64,000 nt of DNA from Geothrix paludis (GTDB lineage: Bacteria; Acidobacteriota; Holophagae; Holophagales; Holophagaceae), in the NCBI RefSeq assembly GCF_022808815.1, contig NZ_JAKZLC010000002.1, positions 62,001 to 126,000 of the forward strand. The letters run 5' to 3'. How positions within the stretch are numbered: the first letter of the stretch is position 1; each line of letters opens with the position of its first letter. A program made the translations under genes and the position numbers. The notes under the pieces were generated by a model. It saw only the letters and a program-made list of their open reading frames with translations. It did no database searches and was not told the origin of the DNA. Of this stretch, positions 47,484 to 56,585 are shown one piece after another.

Positions 47484-49547
47484 ATGTTGGAAACTCCGAC
47501 CTTGGTGAAAGCGGCCCTCAACGCGCTGGAGGGCCAGGGCGCCCCCGGCCGCGAGGACCTCGCCCGATGGTACGAACTGATGCACCTCGGACGCATCCTG
47601 GATGACAAGGCGCCGAACTACCTGAAGCAGGCCATCGGCTGGTCGTACCACGCTCCGTGCGCGGGCCACGACGGCATCCAATTGGCCGCCGGACTGGCCT
47701 TCCGCGCGGGCCAGGATTTCCTGTTCCCCTACTACCGCGACATGATGACCTGCCTCGCCGCGGGCCTCACGCCCGAGGAGATCATCCTCAACGGCATCTC
47801 CAAGGCTACCGACCCCGCCAGCGGCGGCCGCCACATGAGCAACCACTTCGCGAAGCCGTCCATCGGCATCCAGAACGTGTCCAGCCTCACGGGCAACCAC
47901 ACCCAGCACGCCGTGGGCCTCGCCCGCGCGGTGAAGTACTATGGCCGCGACAGCGTGGTGTTCTGCAGCCAGGGCGAATCCTCGCTGTCCGAAGGCTACT
48001 GCTCCGAGAGCATCAACGGCGCCGACCGCGAGCAGCTGCCCGTGGTCTTCGTGGTCCAGGACAACGGCTACGGCATCTCCGTGCCCAAGCACGACCAGAG
48101 CGCCAACGACTACATCTGCGACAACTTCAGCGGCTACTCCAACCTGAAGATCATCAAGTGCGACGGGCTGGACCTCCTGGATTCCATGCGCGCCATGGCG
48201 GAGGCCATCGCCCACATCCGCACCGGCCAGGGCCCGGCCATGGTCTACGCCATGTGCGTGCGCATCGGCAGCCACTCGAACTCGGACCGCCACGAGCTCT
48301 ACCGCGACGACGCGGAGCGGGCCGAGGCGAAGGCCAAGGATCCCCTGCCCCGCTTCCGCGCCTACTGTCTGGCGAACGGCCTCGCGGAGGAGGAGCTGAA
48401 GGCCATCGAGACGGAGAACCAGGCCCGCTACCTGGCGGCCCACGACAAGGCCATGGCCGCGCCGAACCCCGATCCCGCCACCATCTACGACTTCGTCATC
48501 CCCGAGGGCTGGATCTCCGCGCAGTATCCGGACGGCACGCACCACGCCGAGGGCAGCCCCGTCAGCGTGATCACCGCCCTCAACCAGACCCTGAAGGAGG
48601 AGTTCCGCCACAACCCCGACACCTTCATCTGGGGCCAGGACATGGCCAACAAGGAGAAGGGCGGCATCTTCAACGTGTCGAAGGGGATGCAGCAGGAGTT
48701 CGGCGAGAAGCGGGTCTTCAACGCCCCCATCGCCGAGGACTTCATCGTCGGCACCGCCAACGGCTTCTCCCGCCTGGACGACAAGATCCGCGTGGTGGTG
48801 GAGGGCGCCGAGTTCGCCGACTACATCTGGCCCGCCGCCGAGCAGATCGTGGAGTGCAGCCACGACTACTGGCGCAGCAATGGCCAGTTCTCCCCCAACG
48901 TCACCATCCGCCTGGCCTCCGGCGGCTACATCGGCGGCGGCCTCTACCACTCGCAGAACGTCGAAGGCTGGCTCACCACCCTGCCCGGCATCCGCGTGGT
49001 GGTGCCCGCCTTCGCCGACGACGCCGCGGGCCTGCTGCGCACGGCCCTGCGCAGCCGCGGCACCACCCTCTACCTCGAGCCGAAGTTCCTCTACAACGCG
49101 AAGATGGCCCAGGCCGTGGTGCCGCCGGACTTCGCCGTGCCCTTCGGCAAGGCCCGCGTCCGCCGCGAAGGCACGGACCTCACCATCCTCGCCTACGGCA
49201 CGCCGGTCCACTTCGCCCTGGAAGCCGCGGCCAAGCTGGAGAAGGAAGGCAAGTCCGCCGAGGTGATCGACCTCCGCAGCCTCAGCCCCCTGGACACGCC
49301 TGCCATCCTCAAGTCCGTGAAGAAGACCCACCGCGTGCTCATCGCCCACGAGGACAAGGTCTTCGGCGGTTTCGGCGGTGAGCTGGCGGCCATCTGCGCC
49401 TCCGAGTGCTTCGTCTGGCTCGACGCGCCCGTGGAGCGCGTGGGCTCCGAGTTCACGCCCGTGGGCTTCAACCGAATCCTCGAGCGCGCCATCCTCCCCA
49501 ACGCCGACAAGGTGCTGGCCGCCGCGCGCAAGGTGCTGGCGTTCTAA
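47484..49547 (+). CDS. 2-oxoacid dehydrogenase E1, fused alpha and beta subunits
   Basis: A 687-residue thiamine-diphosphate enzyme that joins the E1 alpha and beta chains of a branched-chain/pyruvate-type dehydrogenase complex. The alpha part shows YRDMMTCLAAGLTPEEIIL, GSHSNSD and the ThDP motif region SQGESSLSEGYCSESINGADREQLPVVFVVQDNGYGIS. The beta part (from about residue 350) has VSVITALNQTLKEEF, WGQDMANKEKGGIF, FNAPIAEDFIVGTANGFS and LRSLSPLDTPAILKSVKKTHRVLIAHED. It decarboxylates a 2-oxo acid and loads lipoyl-E2. E2 and E3 genes are not adjacent. Substrate type (branched-chain versus pyruvate) cannot be fixed by eye. Confidence 0.92.
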   Translation: MLETPTLVKAALNALEGQGAPGREDLARWYELMHLGRILDDKAPNYLKQAIGWSYHAPCAGHDGIQLAAGLAFRAGQDFLFPYYRDMMTCLAAGLTPEEIILNGISKATDPASGGRHMSNHFAKPSIGIQNVSSLTGNHTQHAVGLARAVKYYGRDSVVFCSQGESSLSEGYCSESINGADREQLPVVFVVQDNGYGISVPKHDQSANDYICDNFSGYSNLKIIKCDGLDLLDSMRAMAEAIAHIRTGQGPAMVYAMCVRIGSHSNSDRHELYRDDAERAEAKAKDPLPRFRAYCLANGLAEEELKAIETENQARYLAAHDKAMAAPNPDPATIYDFVIPEGWISAQYPDGTHHAEGSPVSVITALNQTLKEEFRHNPDTFIWGQDMANKEKGGIFNVSKGMQQEFGEKRVFNAPIAEDFIVGTANGFSRLDDKIRVVVEGAEFADYIWPAAEQIVECSHDYWRSNGQFSPNVTIRLASGGYIGGGLYHSQNVEGWLTTLPGIRVVVPAFADDAAGLLRTALRSRGTTLYLEPKFLYNAKMAQAVVPPDFAVPFGKARVRREGTDLTILAYGTPVHFALEAAAKLEKEGKSAEVIDLRSLSPLDTPAILKSVKKTHRVLIAHEDKVFGGFGGELAAICASECFVWLDAPVERVGSEFTPVGFNRILERAILPNADKVLAAARKVLAF

Positions 49548-49555
49548 GAAGAAGC

Positions 49556-49655
49556 AACCGCGAAACACGCGAAGCCCTGCGGGCACGCGAAAAGCATCCA
49601 AGGCATGGGCCTTTGCCCTTTCTTTATTTCGCGCCCATTCGCGCCTTTCGCGGTT
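49556..49655. repeat. Inverted-repeat intergenic element D (CGCGAA units)
   Basis: The left arm begins AACCGCGAAACACGCGAAG and the right arm ends CGCGCCTTTCGCGGTT, imperfect inverted copies made of CGCGAA units. The left arm contains GCCCTGCGGGC (49574-49584), the same hairpin found in the left arm of element A at 18.07 kb. No gene is present. Confidence 0.85.
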
Positions 49656-49682
49656 CCAGTCTCTTCCCCTGAGGAGTCACCC

Positions 49683-50537
49683 ATGCAGTTCGGTCCCTGG
49701 GATGTCCAGATCGTCAGCGGCGGCACCTTCCGGCTGGATGGCGGCGCCATGTTCGGCACCGTGCCGAAGGTCGTCTGGAACAAGCTCTACCCCGCCGACG
49801 AAGAGAACCAGATCCTCATGGCCACCAACTGCCTGCTGATCCGCGGCGAGGTGGACGGAAGAAAGCACGTCATCCTCGTGGACAACGGCAACGGGGACAA
49901 GGAGAGCGACGACTTCATGGCCCGCTTCAAGTTCGAGGGCCGGGGCGTGCTGGACGCGAACCTGGCGAAGCACGGCGTGAAGCCCGAGGACATCACCCTC
50001 TGCATCCTCACCCACCTGCACTTCGACCATGCGGGCGGCAGCACGCGCTTCGACGGCGACGGGAAGGTGGTGCCCAGCTTCCCCAACGCCCGCTATGTGG
50101 TGCAGGCGAAGGATCTCGCCGACGCGAAGCACCCCCACCTGCGCGTGAAGGCCAGCTACCTCCCGCAGAACTGGGAGCCCCTGGAGGCCGCGGGCCTCCT
50201 CGATACCGTCAACGGCATCGCGGAGATCCTGCCCGGCATCTCCGTGCGCCCCGCCCCGGGCCACATCGAGGGCCTGCAGAACGTCATCGTCGAAGGCGGC
50301 GGGAAGCGCCTGGTCTACCTGGCGGACCTCATTCCCACGGCCCGCCACATCCAGCCCGCCTGGTGCATGGGCTACGACCTGGACGTGGTGACCTGCGTGA
50401 ACGAGCGCCAGAAACTGCTGGACGAGGTGACGGGCACGGGCACCGTCTGCGTCTTCGAGCACGACCCCGAGTTCCCCGCCGGCACCGTCAGCCGGGACGC
50501 CAAGGGGAAGTACGTGGTGGCTCCGGTCCAGGTGTAG
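49683..50537 (+). CDS. MBL-fold metallo-hydrolase
   Basis: A 284-residue metallo-beta-lactamase-fold enzyme. The zinc motif is THLHFDHAGG near residue 117, with further ligands in RPAPGHIEGLQNVIV and LADLIPTA. The N terminus (VQIVSGGTFRLDGGAMFGTVPKVVW) resembles lactonase/methyl-parathion-hydrolase-like MBL proteins. It is probably a hydrolase of lactones, esters or similar; the substrate is not known. The start at 49683 was chosen from the family's N terminus and the GAGGAGT upstream. It follows the E1 gene with inverted-repeat element D in between. Confidence 0.9.
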   Translation: MQFGPWDVQIVSGGTFRLDGGAMFGTVPKVVWNKLYPADEENQILMATNCLLIRGEVDGRKHVILVDNGNGDKESDDFMARFKFEGRGVLDANLAKHGVKPEDITLCILTHLHFDHAGGSTRFDGDGKVVPSFPNARYVVQAKDLADAKHPHLRVKASYLPQNWEPLEAAGLLDTVNGIAEILPGISVRPAPGHIEGLQNVIVEGGGKRLVYLADLIPTARHIQPAWCMGYDLDVVTCVNERQKLLDEVTGTGTVCVFEHDPEFPAGTVSRDAKGKYVVAPVQV

Positions 50538-50679
50538 GCCGGTAAGGGCACAAACCGGCTGTTCCAACAAATAGATTCGATTTATTCCAGGATGAGACTA
50601 GGCTGGATCGCCGTACCCGATCAGCCTGGGTCCACCCTGGGCCCTTGGCATCCTCCCAACTTTCTTCTCTGGAGGCTCC

Positions 50680-50973
50680 ATGGCCACCAAGCAGATGAAC
50701 GTCAAATCCGACGGGTTCAATCCGAACACGCTGTCGGTGAACAAGAACCAGGACTCCGTGCACTTCGTGCAGAGCGGCCAGGGGGCGCCCACTTCGGTGA
50801 CCCTCAGCAGCTCGGCGCTCTTCGGCCAGACCACCTGCACGGTGGACCCCAACACGACCGGGACGAACATCTACCCGGTGCTGGCGACGGTCACCGACGG
50901 GGACTACATCGTGTCCCTACCGCCTTCACCCAAGTTGACCAAGGACAGCGGCACCATCAACGTCACCGGCTGA
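50680..50973 (+). CDS. Small beta-rich protein of unknown function (97 aa)
   Basis: No family is recognised. The protein is rich in Thr, Ser, Asn, Val and Gly and looks all-beta (DSVHFVQSGQGAPTSVTLSSSALFG, GTNIYPVLATVTDGDYIVSLPP). One cysteine is present. It has no signal peptide or membrane segment. The pattern recalls small secreted or cupredoxin-like sandwiches without copper ligands, but this is only an impression. A good TCTGGAGGCTCC ribosome site precedes ATG 50680. Its last 11 bp overlap the 3' end of the convergent giant kinase gene. Confidence 0.65.
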   Translation: MATKQMNVKSDGFNPNTLSVNKNQDSVHFVQSGQGAPTSVTLSSSALFGQTTCTVDPNTTGTNIYPVLATVTDGDYIVSLPPSPKLTKDSGTINVTG

Positions 50974-53900
50974 GGCGCACCACGCCGGCCGTCGCCGGTT
51001 CCCCGCGCTCCAGCCGCCGGGCCCGGTCCTCCCAGGGGGCGAGAACCCGCGCGAGATGGGGGTTCTCGCCCGTGGACGCGGCCAGGTCCTTCAGGGCCTC
51101 CCGCGCTCCTTCCCGGCGCCCCTCCCGCGGGGATCGCTCCGCTTCAAGAAGGCGCAGTGTGGCCCGGAGGGCCAAGGCCTCGGCCCAGCGGGGACGGGCC
51201 CGGAGAAGGGACTCCGCCTTGGCCTGCCCCTGGGCCAGGGCCGGGCCTGCGTCCCGTCCCCAGGCCTGCTCCCATTCGGCCTGGGCGCGCCAGAGCTGCC
51301 CCAGCGCCAGCAAGGATTCCTGCGAGGCGGGATCCACGGCCAGCGCGTGATCGAAGGCATCCCGTGCGGCCACGAAATCCGCCTCCGCCGCCCGGGCCCA
51401 GGTGGCCTTCCACTGGGCGTAGGCGGCCCGGAGTTGCCCCAGGTTGTGCCACGTGTCGCGGTTCTTGGGATCCATGGCCAGGGACTGGGCCAGGATGGCC
51501 TCTCCCGCCTGCACCTGGGCGCGGGGATCCGCCCCCGTGCGCACCGCCCAGGCCACCCGCAGGGCGCAGCAGTGGCCGGCATTGTCGAGGAGCCCCTGGC
51601 TCCCCGGAGCGGCGCGACGCCCCTGCTGCACCACCGTCTCGGCCTCCGCCAGGGTCCGCGGGGAAGCCGACCACCGGCTCTCCGTGATGAGCTGGTCGGA
51701 GAGGTTCAGGTAGCCGTAGGACTGGGCCGGGGCCGCCTGGATCGCCCGCCGGTAGCAGGCCCTCGCCCGATCGCTCCAGGAAGCCGGATCCTCCCCCCGC
51801 TCCCAGGCCTCCCGGGCCAGCTCGGACCAGGCCATGCCCTCCCCATTGTGGAGGTTGGGAATCGCCGCGTTGATGGCCAGGCCCTGGCGGTTCAGCTCGG
51901 CGGCGCGCTGCAGCAGCGACCGGGCATCCTCCCCCCGCGCCCGGGCTCGGAGGGCCTGGGCATAGGCCACCTTCCCCAGCAGGAAGTAGGGGACGAAGTG
52001 TTTGGGATTCAGGGCGCGGGCCCGATCCAGGGCCTCGATGGCGCCCTGGAGGTCCGCCTCGGGCCGGGCGGCGGCGGGAAGCCCGGCCCGCTGTTCCAGG
52101 CAGGCGCCGAGGTTGATCCAGGCCGGCAGGAGGTGCGGCTCCATCCGGGTGGCCGCCCGGAACCCCTCGATGGCCGCGCCGAGGTGCGCGGAGGGATCCC
52201 GGCCTTGGCTGTCCTCGAACTGGGCGAGGGCCCGGCGCACCAGGCCGATGTGGTTCCACACCGAGTAGTCGCGCTTTTCCTCCGAGAGCCCGTCAAAGGC
52301 GGCGAGGGCCCAGGAGAGGGGCTCCGTCGGGTCGAGGCTGCGCTGGAGACGGGCATTCCCCAGCAGGTAGTAGGCCTTGCCCAGGGCCACCCGCGCGTCC
52401 GCCCGGGCGGGGCCTGCGGTCACGGCCTTCCAGCAGGCCGCCACCGCTTCCTGGGCGAGGTCCACGGCATCCTCGCCGCGAGTCGCCCGCACATCCGCCA
52501 GGTTGCCTTGCAGCGCGGCCTGGAGGATCAGGGAAGGCACATGGTCCGGCTGGAGCCGCAGCGCGGTATCCAGGGCCGCCATGCCACGGTCGAAGGGCCC
52601 CTGGACATCCCCCTGCCCGTACTTCTCCATGAAGAAGGCGTTGTTCTCCAGATCGGCGGTTGCGGCGTACACGGCGGGCACGCTGCGCCCGGTGGCGGCG
52701 GCGGCTTGCAGAGCCTGACGCCCCTCCTCGAAGTCCCGATGCGCGCCCTCCCGGTCGCCCTGGTTCCACTTCTGCCAGGCCTGGGCCTGCAGGAGGGAAC
52801 CCCGCAACAAGGGTGCTTCGTAGAACCAGGGCTGCTCGGTGCCCAGAGCTTTCAGCCGAACCAGGGCCTCGCCCAGCCGCCCTTCGTAGAAGGCCAGCAG
52901 CGCCTCCAGGTAGGCGGGCGAGGGCACGTCCGCGCCCTTGGCCTGGCGGAGGAAGGCGAGGGCCGGATCCCGCAGGGTGCGCTCCACTTCCCGCAGGCGG
53001 GCCTCCCGCTGATCCGCGGAGGCGATGCGCTCCGCTTCCAGGAGCCGGTCCCGGTACTGCTGGCCGAGGGCGAGGCTCAGGGCGTAGGCCACGCGGGGCT
53101 GCCGGTAGCCCGCGTCCCATGCCATCTGCAGGTGCTCCCGGGCCTTCTCCACGTCGTCCAGCGTCCAGTGGCCCAGGCCCAGGGCGTAGTGGCCCGGCCC
53201 GTTGGCGATGGCGCCAGCCTGGGCCATGTCGGCCTGGAGCCGGGTCATCTGGTCCCGCACGGCCTGAAGATCTGGCCGGATGTCGTGGGGCGGCGACAGC
53301 GCGGAGTAGCGGGCCGTGGCGTCGATGCGGGCAGTGGCCTCGGTAAACTGCTGGGCGAGGCGCTCCCGGCGGCTGGCGTCGCGTCGCGTCTTCACCGCGA
53401 CGCCCAGGGCCACCAGCACGGCCAGCGCGGCCACGGCGCCCACGGCCGCCAGCTGCCGGTGCTTGCGGAGCTTGCGCTGGACGCGGTACCAGAGCCCCGT
53501 GGGCCGTGCCAGCACCGGGTCCCCGGCGAGGAAGCGGTCGAGATCCTCGGCGAGGGCGCGGGCGGACTCGTAGCGGCGGCCGCGCTCCTTCTCCAGGCAC
53601 TTGAGGGTGATGGCCTCCAGGTCGCGGGGAACGTCCAGGCCCTGCCCGCGCATGGACGGAACCTCATGGGCGGCGATGGCGCCCAGGATCTCCAGCGCGT
53701 TGGCTCCGGTGACCGGCGGGCGCCCAGTCACGGCGTGGTAGAGCGTGGCGCCCAGGCTGTAGATGTCCGTGCGGCGGTCCAGCCGCGAGACCTCTCCGCG
53801 GGCCTGCTCCGGGGACATGTAGGAGGGCGTGCCCAGCACCGAGCCCGTCTCGGTGACATCCTGGTCCCAGTCCCGGGCCAGCCCGAAGTCCATGACAAAG

Positions 53901-54499
53901 GTGCGCAGGGCGCCGTCCTCCGTGCGCTCCACCATGATGTTGGAGGGCTTGAGGTCCCGATGGATGATCCCCACCCGGTGGGCCTCCTGGACGCCCAGGG
54001 CCGCGTCCCGCACCACCATGGCCCGCTGCTCCAGCGACAGCTCGGCGGCCGCCAGGTCGAAGGGCCGCCCACCGAGACACTGCATGGCGATGAAGACCCG
54101 GCCCTCCACCTCGCCCACTTCGAAGACCTTGCACACGTGCTCGTGATCCACCCGCGCCTGGGCCCGGGCCTCCAGCATGAAGCGCGCGAGGTGGCGGTCG
54201 TCGTCCAGGCGCACGAACTTGATGGCCACCATGCGGCCCAGGCGGCGATCGCGGCAGCGGAACACCTTGCCCATGCCACCCTGCCCCAGGAAGCCCAGGC
54301 ACTCGTAGCGGTCCCAGCCCGGCACCGGGAAGGCCGGCGGGCCAGATCCGGCCGCGCGAACGGGCGCGTCCAGGGTCAGGCCGCTCCCGGGCGCTGACCC
54401 AGGCCCGGGCCCAGGCTCGGACTTGGGCTCGCGGCCATCCAGGGTCTCGGCCCGGGACAACAAGGGATCCAGGTGACGCGCCTTCGGGTCTTCATCCAT
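50963..54499 (-). CDS. Large Ser/Thr protein kinase with TPR repeats (1178 aa)
   Basis: A Hanks-type kinase with a long tail. An N-terminal Pro/Gly/Ser-rich linker (1-60) precedes the kinase domain (about 64-335): GQGGMGKVF, VAIK (Lys94), HRDLKPSN (H180-D182), DFG (Asp204), SYMSPEQ. All catalytic residues are present. One membrane segment lies at about 349-368 (AAVGAVAALAVLVALGVAV). The remaining 800 residues are TPR-type helical repeats (for example ALDTALRLQPDHVPSLILQAAL and AIEALDRARALNPKHFVPYFLLGKVAYAQAL). It likely receives signals outside the cytoplasm and phosphorylates cytoplasmic targets. Start 54499 has GGGAG upstream. A receiver-domain gene lies 168 bp upstream on the same strand. 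Confidence 0.92.
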   Translation of the reverse strand: MDEDPKARHLDPLLSRAETLDGREPKSEPGPGPGSAPGSGLTLDAPVRAAGSGPPAFPVPGWDRYECLGFLGQGGMGKVFRCRDRRLGRMVAIKFVRLDDDRHLARFMLEARAQARVDHEHVCKVFEVGEVEGRVFIAMQCLGGRPFDLAAAELSLEQRAMVVRDAALGVQEAHRVGIIHRDLKPSNIMVERTEDGALRTFVMDFGLARDWDQDVTETGSVLGTPSYMSPEQARGEVSRLDRRTDIYSLGATLYHAVTGRPPVTGANALEILGAIAAHEVPSMRGQGLDVPRDLEAITLKCLEKERGRRYESARALAEDLDRFLAGDPVLARPTGLWYRVQRKLRKHRQLAAVGAVAALAVLVALGVAVKTRRDASRRERLAQQFTEATARIDATARYSALSPPHDIRPDLQAVRDQMTRLQADMAQAGAIANGPGHYALGLGHWTLDDVEKAREHLQMAWDAGYRQPRVAYALSLALGQQYRDRLLEAERIASADQREARLREVERTLRDPALAFLRQAKGADVPSPAYLEALLAFYEGRLGEALVRLKALGTEQPWFYEAPLLRGSLLQAQAWQKWNQGDREGAHRDFEEGRQALQAAAATGRSVPAVYAATADLENNAFFMEKYGQGDVQGPFDRGMAALDTALRLQPDHVPSLILQAALQGNLADVRATRGEDAVDLAQEAVAACWKAVTAGPARADARVALGKAYYLLGNARLQRSLDPTEPLSWALAAFDGLSEEKRDYSVWNHIGLVRRALAQFEDSQGRDPSAHLGAAIEGFRAATRMEPHLLPAWINLGACLEQRAGLPAAARPEADLQGAIEALDRARALNPKHFVPYFLLGKVAYAQALRARARGEDARSLLQRAAELNRQGLAINAAIPNLHNGEGMAWSELAREAWERGEDPASWSDRARACYRRAIQAAPAQSYGYLNLSDQLITESRWSASPRTLAEAETVVQQGRRAAPGSQGLLDNAGHCCALRVAWAVRTGADPRAQVQAGEAILAQSLAMDPKNRDTWHNLGQLRAAYAQWKATWARAAEADFVAARDAFDHALAVDPASQESLLALGQLWRAQAEWEQAWGRDAGPALAQGQAKAESLLRARPRWAEALALRATLRLLEAERSPREGRREGAREALKDLAASTGENPHLARVLAPWEDRARRLERGEPATAGVVRLSR

Positions 54500-54666
54500 C
54501 TGCGCAGCTCCCAGGGCGAGAAGTTGGCGGCGGAGACCGATATTCAGAATCGAATCATGGCACGTTAGACCCACTCGGAATCAAGGATCAATTTGTCAAT
54601 TTAAGACCATATGACAGACACCCGTGCCTATGGAGGCGGCCCTCCTCCTCCCGCCCCTCCCTGCCA

Positions 54667-55080
54667 TCAGACGAGGTGACTCTTGAGGTCGGCCAGGCTG
54701 AAGGGCTTCGGCATCAGGCTCACCCCGGGGTAGCGCCCCACCAGCTCCAGGACGGCGAGGTTGACGCGGCCGGTCGAGATCACCACGGGAAGGTCCGGGC
54801 GGAGGGCGCGGAGGCGTGGCAGCGTGCCGGCGCCGCCCAGGCCCGGCATGTCCATGTCCAGGATCGTCACCGCGGGCTGGAGTCCCCCCTCCAGGAGGTC
54901 CAGCGCCGCTTCCCCCGTGGCGGCGATGACGGGCTTGAAGCCCAGGAAATCCAGGATGGCGCCTACGGAATCCTGGATCGAGGCGTCGTCGTCCACAAGG
55001 AGGACCACGGCGCGCGCGGCTACGCACGCGGCAGGCAAAGCCGTCTCCGGGTCAGGCTCGGGTTTCCCGACTGCAGGCAT
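54667..55080 (-). CDS. Single-domain response regulator (CheY-like receiver)
   Basis: A 137-residue protein consisting of a receiver domain after a ~24-residue lead. It has VVLLVDDDASIQDSVGAIL (acidic pocket), TILDMDMPGLGGAGTLPRL (phosphoacceptor Asp in LDMDMPG), VVISTGR (Ser/Thr switch) and LMPKPFSLADL (conserved Lys). There is no output domain. No histidine kinase gene is adjacent; the neighbouring Ser/Thr kinase gene lies downstream of it on the same strand. It may act as a phospho-relay or modulator. Confidence 0.92.
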   Translation of the reverse strand: MPAVGKPEPDPETALPAACVAARAVVLLVDDDASIQDSVGAILDFLGFKPVIAATGEAALDLLEGGLQPAVTILDMDMPGLGGAGTLPRLRALRPDLPVVISTGRVNLAVLELVGRYPGVSLMPKPFSLADLKSHLV

Positions 55081-55261
55081 GGGGGTCTCATCGATCTGTT
55101 GTCCAGTCTATCGTTAGGGCCCGAATGGCTCGATTCCAGGGTCACCATGGTCGTTAGTCTTGTGATGATCGGCATTTACGTTGACGACCCCAACAGCCGT
55201 TCTAGAAACCATGGGCCTCGCCAACCGTATGGTGGGGACGGTGGAGAGGGGGGATCTCGTC

Positions 55262-56038
55262 ATGGACGAGCGGATGCGACTGTTGCGGGGCCTCGAGCCG
55301 AAGCACGCGGGCCAAGCCTCGTACACCGCCATCCTCGAGGCCGCGGCGGGCCTGTTCCGCCAGTTCCCCGCCGACGCCATCACCCTGCGGGACATCCTCG
55401 CCCTATCCGGCGTGGGCAACCAGACCCTGTACAACTACTTCCCCGCGGGACGGGACGATGTGGCCATCGCCCTCTTCGACCGGCTCCGGCGTGCGGACGA
55501 ACTGGCGTTCCGTGGCCACGTCCAGACCTTGGCCTGGGATTCCCTGGCAGATGCCGAGGGCATCACCATGGCGCTCAGCGCCGCCCTGGCGCGGGCCACG
55601 GTGGGAAACCTGAAGGAAAATCTCCAGCTCCATGCGACGGTGAACGCCTACCTGAAAGCCCATCGCCTGGGCTCCCTGGCCACTCATGCCGAGGGTCTGG
55701 AGGAGGCCCTCCGGCAGGAGATCCTCCTGCGCTACGGAAGCCGCTTCTCCGAGCAGGCCCTGGGGCCGGTCGTGCACCTGAGCCTGCACGTGGTGCGTGG
55801 CGTCGCCGACATGGCCCTGGCCCATCCCGCGTGCCCCCTCGGGGATCTCGAATCCATGGCGCGGAAACTCCTCCGGCCCATTCTGCAGTCCGGACTGCGG
55901 CGCGAGGTTCCAGTGAGCGGAAGCCACCCCCTCGCCGCCGACGCGCCCGACCCCGTGGCCATCACGGGCGCCCCGGTGGGGCCATCCAGGCGGGAGGCCA
56001 TCCTGGCGCGGATCTTCAAGCGCCAGCGGCCCCGATAG
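55262..56038 (+). CDS. TetR/AcrR-family transcriptional regulator
   Basis: A 258-residue repressor-like protein. The DNA-binding domain is YTAILEAAAGLFRQFPADAITLRDILALSGVGNQTLYNYFP followed by DDVAIALFDRL, the classic TetR helix-turn-helix with an N-Y-F after the recognition helix. The ligand-binding part is helical and unlike any specific group I know. ATG 55262 was chosen because it follows AGGGGGG and begins the domain cleanly; upstream in-frame starts at 55211 and 55226 are possible. The ExbD-TonB pair follows 103 bp later and could be a target. Confidence 0.85.
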   Translation: MDERMRLLRGLEPKHAGQASYTAILEAAAGLFRQFPADAITLRDILALSGVGNQTLYNYFPAGRDDVAIALFDRLRRADELAFRGHVQTLAWDSLADAEGITMALSAALARATVGNLKENLQLHATVNAYLKAHRLGSLATHAEGLEEALRQEILLRYGSRFSEQALGPVVHLSLHVVRGVADMALAHPACPLGDLESMARKLLRPILQSGLRREVPVSGSHPLAADAPDPVAITGAPVGPSRREAILARIFKRQRPR

Positions 56039-56141
56039 CCCGCGCCCAATCCGGAGCCGTGAGCCACGAGCCACGGGATCCAGCCGCGCCGACAGCAGAC
56101 CTGGCAGGCGGTAGACTGGTACCCAGACGTGCGAGGTCCCC

Positions 56142-56585
56142 GTGTCATTCACCCCAGGCAGCAGGCGCGGCGCCATGGCCGACATCAACATGACCCCCCT
56201 CATCGACGTGATGCTGGTTCTGCTGATCATCTTCATGATCGCGGCCCCCATGATGATGACGGGCGTGGACGTGAAGCTGCCGGAGAGCCGCACGGGCCGG
56301 AACCTGGAGAGTGAGGCCCTGACGGTCTCCATCACCTTCGACGGCCGCCTCCAGTTCGACCAGGCCTTCCTGGCCCTGCCCGTGCTGGCCAACCAGCTCA
56401 AGGCCCGGGCCCAGTCCGGCGGCAAGCGGCCCGTGCTGGTGCGGGCCGACCACAACGTGCCCTACGGCCGCGTCATCCAGGTGGTGGACGCCATCCGCGA
56501 GGCGGGCTTCACGCAGGTGGGCTTCGTCACCGCCGCCGCCCCCATCGCCGCGCCCACCGCCGCTTCAGCCACCGGAACCAAATGA
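56142..56585 (+). CDS. ExbD/TolR-family biopolymer transport protein
   Basis: A 147-residue inner-membrane protein with one transmembrane helix (DINMTPLIDVMLVLLIIFMIAAPM, about 14-37). This carries the essential Asp of the proton channel in the PLIDV motif, followed by a periplasmic domain (PVLVRADHNVPYGRVIQVVDAIREAGFTQVGFVT). With ExbB/TolQ it harnesses the proton gradient to drive TonB or TolA. No ExbB/TolQ gene is next to it. It starts at GTG 56142 and is coupled to the TonB gene by an ATGA overlap. Confidence 0.93.
   Translation: MSFTPGSRRGAMADINMTPLIDVMLVLLIIFMIAAPMMMTGVDVKLPESRTGRNLESEALTVSITFDGRLQFDQAFLALPVLANQLKARAQSGGKRPVLVRADHNVPYGRVIQVVDAIREAGFTQVGFVTAAAPIAAPTAASATGTK

Noticed and set aside
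46260-49601. A 1113-codon minus-strand frame opposite the GAF and E1 genes
   Set aside because: Same shadow character (Val/Gly/Ala/His-rich), no start signal or domain.
51056-54397. A 1113-codon plus-strand frame opposite the giant kinase
   Set aside because: Low-complexity Gly/Pro/Arg/His translation with no motif; the kinase on the other strand has all catalytic residues.
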